A DNA stretch of 64,000 bases from Oncomelania hupensis (lineage: Eukaryota; Mollusca; Gastropoda; Littorinimorpha; Pomatiopsidae), in the NCBI GenBank assembly GCA_036898135.1, contig CM072516.1, forward strand, positions 58,828,176 through 58,892,175. The letters are read 5' to 3'. A program made the translations under genes and the position numbers. Position 1 is the first letter of the stretch, and each line of letters starts with the position of its first letter. Positions 59,283 to 64,000 of this stretch are shown here, piece after piece. The notes under the pieces are model-generated. The model had not been told where the DNA came from, did not search any database, and saw only the letters and a list, made by a program, of their open reading frames with translations.

Positions 59283-59630
59283 TGTCAAAAGTGTCTATGA
59301 ACAACCTCTGAATCACGTGGAATACCAAAACACTAGCAATCTTGCAAGTCAATAACAACAATGCAAAGACAATCAAATTCGTAATCAATAATAGAATAAA
59401 ACAAGAGTCAAATGGCATACAACAGTTACTTAAGCAAAACCTGCAAAAGAACAATGCAACATACAGGCACAAAAATATTTGAAGCAAACAAGTTTTTAAC
59501 TAAAGAATAGTGCACCACAACTGATCAGTGTTATACCTTTACACTATTCTAAGTTCTTCTACTTCTACTGTTATCTAATTTTATTGTACTTAGGTCCGGT
59601 TATACCCAATTCCTATTATACACAGATCCT
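59283..59630 (-). other. Leader of the LTR element
   Basis: Untranslated region between the primer-binding site and the Gag start, AT-rich. A packaging signal would be expected here by family knowledge, but none can be recognised. Confidence 0.5.
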
Positions 59631-59644
59631 AGCTAGGCTCGCCA
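59631..59644 (-). other. Primer-binding site candidate
   Basis: TGGCGAGCCTAGCT on the element strand, seven bases after the end of the 5' LTR. It begins TGG, complementary to the CCA end of a tRNA. I could not identify the tRNA. Confidence 0.6.
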
Positions 59645-59651
59645 ATTAAAG

Positions 59652-61159
59652 TGTCACGTGGGGTTTATGGGCTCTGCACAATGGAATTATGGACCCTCAC
59701 GTTTATTCGGTGGGAACTGCTAGTAAGTCACCCTATGAATTACTTTAATAAATTTATTTGTTTGGCTCGTTCTGTGTTAAGGTTGGGGTACAGAGATAGA
59801 TAGAAAAATGGTAAAAGATACTGTCACACTAGCTTTCACACGGCTATGAATCATATGTAGTCCAGCCACTTGATAACAGTTAAAATCCCACATTTATTTC
59901 TTCTACTCTATACAAGATTCTCTAAGTACTAATCTAACTTAAAATGTCTCAGTCACTGCTAATAGTTCGATCGCTGATAGTCTAGGCAGCTGTTATATCT
60001 TCCTCGGGCACTTGCTATAATATCTCATGTAGATTTGGACTACTGTGGTCCGTTTTACAGTTTCTGAAGAGTTGGACTACTGTGGTCCTGTTATGATCAG
60101 TTTAAGTGCACTTTCGGAGATTACACTTAACTTTCTGATGGTGCGGTCGAAGTCCTTCTGTGAGGTAGCTTCTGGTACACCTTTGTAGTTGTGTAGTTGG
60201 GTTCCCTTGCCACGCTGTGGGGTCTGACAGGGTGTTTTTCAAGGTAGCTCTTTCCGACTTGTGCGGTAGAGTCTCCTCAACCAACTAGTCGTTTCTGTGG
60301 AGTGGGGTGCACAGGATAGCTCGCCTGCTCGTCTGTAATATAAGAGACGAAATTCTGCACAACCCTGAATAATCGGTTTGTGCAGAGCGTCTCACTGAAA
60401 GCCAAGTAGCCCTCAGTGATAGCTCCACATCTCTATACATAAGCGACGAACATTCTGCTACTTCCGGGTTCCACTGGAATCTCAACTCTAAATTCCTATA
60501 CATACATAAATATCAATCGTGTCTAACTATACACATACAGAATTAATAATAATATAAACATTCAGTGGTACAGCCACTGGTCTGCAAACATACATATAAG
60601 TTAAACAACAGTGGTTCCGTACGGGATACAACATGGCGGCGCAACCGGTCGTGTTTCGCCTCGTGCTCGGCTTTTCCACATGGTCACGCAAATTCGGATT
60701 AACAATTCACATTTATGCATAGCAAATTCCACAAACATAATTTCAACAATAATATAAATATATCACGATGAAACAGAAGGGTGTTCATTTACCTGTTTGA
60801 CAAGTTCAGGCCCGTGATGACTTGAGAGAATTCTAAGATTTCAAAGTCCTGCTTCCTGGTCTATGAGTGTAGAGATTTCTCTAGCTGTGGAGATGTTGAC
60901 TCTACCTCGTCTCACACACGACTGATTCAAACTGTGTTAGGCTCTGACACAGTCAATACTGCTCTACCCACTGAGCCTGCTCTGATTGGTTAAAACGGTC
61001 CGATTCAAAGCTCAAGTGCTGACTCACTGCGATGTGGGTGGCTCGCTCGCTGTGTGTGGTTTTTAATTGCTGCTGTGTACTATACTAACTCTCTACTGTT
61101 ACAAATACTACACATGGCTAAATAGTCAATGGGCAGGGTAAACTGCTCGGTTCATGACA
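59652..61159 (-). mobile_element. Long terminal repeat, right copy (5' LTR in element sense)
   Basis: 1508 bp, the same ends as the left LTR. It carries the promoter in element sense; I cannot place it with confidence. Near-identity to the left copy implies recent insertion. Confidence 0.95.
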
Positions 61160-61164
61160 GTATC
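61160..61164. repeat. Target-site duplication, right (GTATC)
   Basis: Matches 53112-53116. It also fits the phase of the 33 bp unit, so the insertion cut one unit. Confidence 0.9.
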
Positions 61165-61978
61165 TATGGCACACATCCACAAATGGCCATCTGTATCTAT
61201 GGCACACATCCACAAATGACCATCTGTATCTATGGCACACATCCACAAATGGCCATCTGTATCTATGGCACACATCCACAAATGGCCATCTGTATCTATG
61301 GCACACATCCATTTATGGCCATCTGTATCTATGGCACACATCCACTAATGGCCAACTGTATCTATGGCACACATCCACTAATGGCCATCTGTATCTATGG
61401 CACACATCCACAAATGACCATCTGTATCTATGGCACACATCCACAAATGGCCATCTGTATCTATGGCACACATCCACTAATGGCCATCTGTATCTATGGC
61501 ACACATCCACAAATGACCATCTGTATCTATGGCACACATCCACAAATGACCATCTGTATCTATGGCACACATCCACAAGTGACCATCTGTATCTATGGCA
61601 CACATCCACTAATGGCCATCTGTATCTATGGCACACATCCACAAATGGCAACCTGTATCTATGGCACACATCCACTAATGGCCATCTGTATCTATGGCAC
61701 ACATCCACTAATGGCCATCTGTATCTATGGCACACATCCACTAATGGCCATCTGTATCTATGGCACACATCCACAAATGGCAACCTGTATCTATGGCACA
61801 CATCCACTAATGGCCATCTGTATCTATGGCACACATCCACAAATGGCAACCTGTATCTATGGCACACATCCACAAATGGCCATCTGTATCTATGGCACAC
61901 ATCCACAAATGGCCATCTGTATCTATGGCACACATCCACTAATGGCCATCTGTATCTATGGCACACATCCACGAACAT
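61165..61978 (+). repeat. 33 bp minisatellite, right part, about 25 units
   Basis: Same unit as 52704-53116 but with more variants: CACTAATGGCC, CACAAATGGCAACC and ATTTATGGCC forms alternate here, whereas the left part is mostly CACAAATGGCC/CACAAATGACC. An open frame spans it because the period is divisible by three. Confidence 0.95.
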
Positions 61979-62139
61979 AAACCATGGGCAGCAGAGAAGG
62001 GGAGAAAGATCTTTCCTATTTTTTACATTAAACCCCGGAGGATAGCTTCCATGAAGGATTATTTCCTAGGAAGTACCCCCGCTTCCTCCCTTTATATGCG
62101 ATACAATCACAACCTAAAGTATTTATGTTTCCATGTTGT
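61979..62139 (+). repeat. Dispersed repeat D, copy B, right part
   Basis: Colinear with 48745-48850 (GAGAAGGGGAGA, AGGATAGCTTCCATGAAGG, ATTATTTCC against GGGAAGGGGTAGA, AGGGTAGCATCGAATGAGG, ATTTTATCC). It marks the right edge of the minisatellite expansion. Confidence 0.5.
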
Positions 62140-62290
62140 GTTTTATAATCGTGCTTGGGGGCACTTCTAGACCTGTTCCGTGATCCATTTTAACAATTAA
62201 GCCCAATGGAGCCTACTGAGCTGAGCTGTAGTGGTTACAAGTTTATCTCAATAGTGGCTTTTCTGGATCTGTTCGAGTTTAACTATGTAG
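62140..62290 (+). repeat. Degenerate satellite, right part
   Basis: Two modules with TTTTATAATCGTGCTTGG and TTCTGGATCTGTTCGAGTTT match the modules at 51639-52450. Confidence 0.55.
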
Positions 62291-62457
62291 GCTATGTATG
62301 TATGTATGTATGTTTGTATTTATGTATGTATGTATGCATTTTGTGCAAATTCGTGGGTTATTGTTGTTGCTGTTGTTGCTGTTGTTACTGTTGTTGTTGT
62401 TGTTGTTCTTTTTCTTCTATTCTGTCAAACCACAGTCAAACACAATTTACCGTTTCT

Positions 62458-62536
<79 letters not shown>

Positions 62537-62554
62537 CCATCACCATCATCATCG

Positions 62555-62618
<64 letters not shown>

Positions 62619-62640
62619 TATCATCTTTTTCTTCTTCTTG
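62291..62640 (+). repeat. (TATG)n, (TTG)n and (CAT)n microsatellites
   Basis: Short TATG tract (62292-62338), TTG/CTG (62358-62407) and about 160 bp of CAT (62458-62618) with a few variants. The three open frames here are homopolymer-like. Confidence 0.9.
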
Positions 62641-63189
62641 TTGTTCTTGAGTATTTTTTTTTAACCTCCTCCTGATCCTTCTCGACCAACACCTCATCCT
62701 AATCCTTCTTCCTCTTCTTTTTCTGTTCTTACCTTCTCAATCTTTTTGTATGTGCCAAAAACACCGAATACTAAACAATAAAAATGAAACCTGCTGTTTT
62801 TACCTGTAATACACATAAATGAAATACGCCAAACAAAATCAAACGGTCCTGCTGGCTGTCGACTTTTATCTACAGACAATTAGCGAAGGCACTGACCGAA
62901 GTCACTGCTCCATCTATTGCCAGCAAGTATACAAGCTGTTGCTAAACTTTCAACTTTCTACAAACATAAAAACAAGGGATTAAAATAACATAAAATGTGA
63001 AAACGAAAGTGAAATCTTTTTTTCCTGTGAGTGTCAAGACCAGTTCAAATGTTTGAACGTTCAAAAGGGCAAGAGTCAAGATCACGGTAGACATGGCGAT
63101 CAGGTAATAAATCCTTCTAGAAGGCATCCATCAATACTTGAGTAGGTACATAATTATAATACGGAATATATATAACACATCGCACAGAT
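62641..63189. other. Intergenic, no gene seen
   Basis: AT-rich; no supported gene. Confidence 0.45.
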
Positions 63190-63666
63190 GTGATCTGCTG
63201 TGAGGGTCCATGATTTGCTAGCATATAGGAAGATGAATGGACCCTCACAGCAGATCTCCAACGAAGAATACAAAGCATGGAGATGAGGTAACCTACAGAA
63301 GACTTCTGGGCATTTCCTATACTCAGCACATCACCAACGACGAAATCCGACAGACCATCGCACAAGCCATTGGACAACACGATGACCTGCTCACAGTGGT
63401 GAAAAAACGGAAACTCCGATGGTATGGCCACGCCACCATAGACATCAGGTCTTGCAAAGACTATCCTGCAAGGCACAGTGCTAGGATGTAGAAGAAGAGG
63501 GAGACCGAAAAAGAAGTGGGAGGACAACATTCGAGAATGGACTGGTTTGACACTGAGCGAAACAATCAGGGTTGCCGAGGACAGGGAAAGATGGAATACG
63601 CTGGTTAAACGATCATCTGTGGTGCCCTTACGACCTCCGAGTTATGGGATAGGATAGGATAGGATA
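63190..63666 (+). mobile_element. LINE family A, copy A8, with inverted 5' piece
   Basis: From 63236 to 63666 the LINE 3' region is in plus orientation with a (GGATA)n tail at 63647-63665. The first 45 bp (63190-63235) are the same LINE stretch in minus orientation, so the GGACCCTCACAGCAGATC block occurs in both orientations across the join. This is the layout left by twin priming during LINE insertion. Frames are broken and there is no A-to-G excess. Confidence 0.8.
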
Positions 63667-63700
63667 GACAGATTTGATAACTACAATGTAACATAACAGA

Positions 63701-64000
63701 AGGCACTGTGGTCTAATGGTAGTGCTTCGGCTTGCGGATCGGAAGGTCCCGGGTTCGAGCCCTGGCCGGGCCATTGTGTTGTGTCCCTGGGAAAGACACT
63801 TTACTCCTGTTTTCCTACTCCTTCGGATGAGAGTATAAACCGAGGTCTAGTCTGTGTCGCATACATTCCATCATAACGGACTTTAAAGATCCTGACGCTC
63901 ATGTCCTAGACGGGTGAGTGCCGGTGACAAGAAAACACCCAGCATGCACTTAGGTCCTTCTCCCCCATCCCTGGCTGCCCAGGATTGTGCTCAGTTGTCC
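63701..64000 (+). mobile_element. tRNA-derived SINE, family S1, cut by the window end
   Basis: Matches 1888-2200: A box (TGTGGTCTAATGG), B box (GGTTCGAGCCC, 63751-63761) and body to GATTGTGCTCAGTTGTCC. It starts 35 bp after the LINE A8 tail. Confidence 0.85.

Noticed and set aside
61129..61980. 283-codon repeat protein in the 33 bp array
   Set aside because: The period is a multiple of three, both strands stay open, and the frame begins inside the LTR of the retroelement.

Overview
The window is eukaryotic and almost certainly from an animal nuclear genome. It has one gene with a TATA/CCAAT promoter and a spliced coding region, several families of tRNA-derived SINEs plus a 5S-rRNA-derived SINE, APE-type LINE fragments, a Ty3/gypsy LTR element, a mariner derivative, and very dense microsatellites and minisatellites. 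The repeat spectrum and the pol order of the LTR element suggest a marine invertebrate, probably a mollusc. That placement is an inference.

Host gene content is low. The only host gene I can support runs on the minus strand from about 27.13 kb to 23.89 kb. It encodes a divergent Sox-type HMG-box transcription factor in two exons (about 468 residues), with a TATA box, an inverted CCAAT box and an AATAAA signal. Three CpG-rich promoter-like patches (34.3, 39.8 and 47.0 kb) have no recognisable gene attached.

Layout. 0-11 kb: LINE copies of one family that ends in a pentanucleotide (GGATA)n tail, a fold-back pair of the same LINE, and SINEs. 11-23 kb: a hAT-like zinc-finger relic, tRNA-Arg-like SINEs in tandem, a 0.78 kb MITE with about 50 bp terminal inverted repeats, another LINE copy, and large triplet-repeat tracts. 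23.9-27.2 kb: the Sox gene. 27-45 kb: microsatellites, a CT-rich minisatellite, a 26 bp minisatellite, a 31 bp minisatellite, SINEs, a LINE 3' end and a 5S-SINE. 45-51.6 kb: an internally deleted mariner and more SINEs. 51.6-62.3 kb: a four-layer nest in which a degenerate satellite holds a dispersed repeat, which holds a 33 bp minisatellite, which holds a complete Ty3/gypsy element with 1508 bp LTRs. 62.3-64 kb: triplet repeats, a LINE copy and a SINE.

Two observations stand out. First, the LINE copy at about 3.43-4.83 kb differs from its sister copies almost only by A-to-G changes in the LINE sense strand. The rate depends on the preceding base in the order expected of ADAR deaminases (A and T high, C intermediate, G low). 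It looks like a genomic copy made from hyper-edited LINE RNA. A fold-back pair of the same LINE lies 1.2 kb away and could supply the double-stranded RNA. Second, the intact-looking Ty3/gypsy element at 53.1-61.2 kb has integrase upstream of reverse transcriptase, as in the Gmr1-like group, and inserted recently (three LTR differences in 1508 bp, 5 bp target duplication) into a minisatellite whose unexpanded single-unit ancestor can be found 4 kb away.
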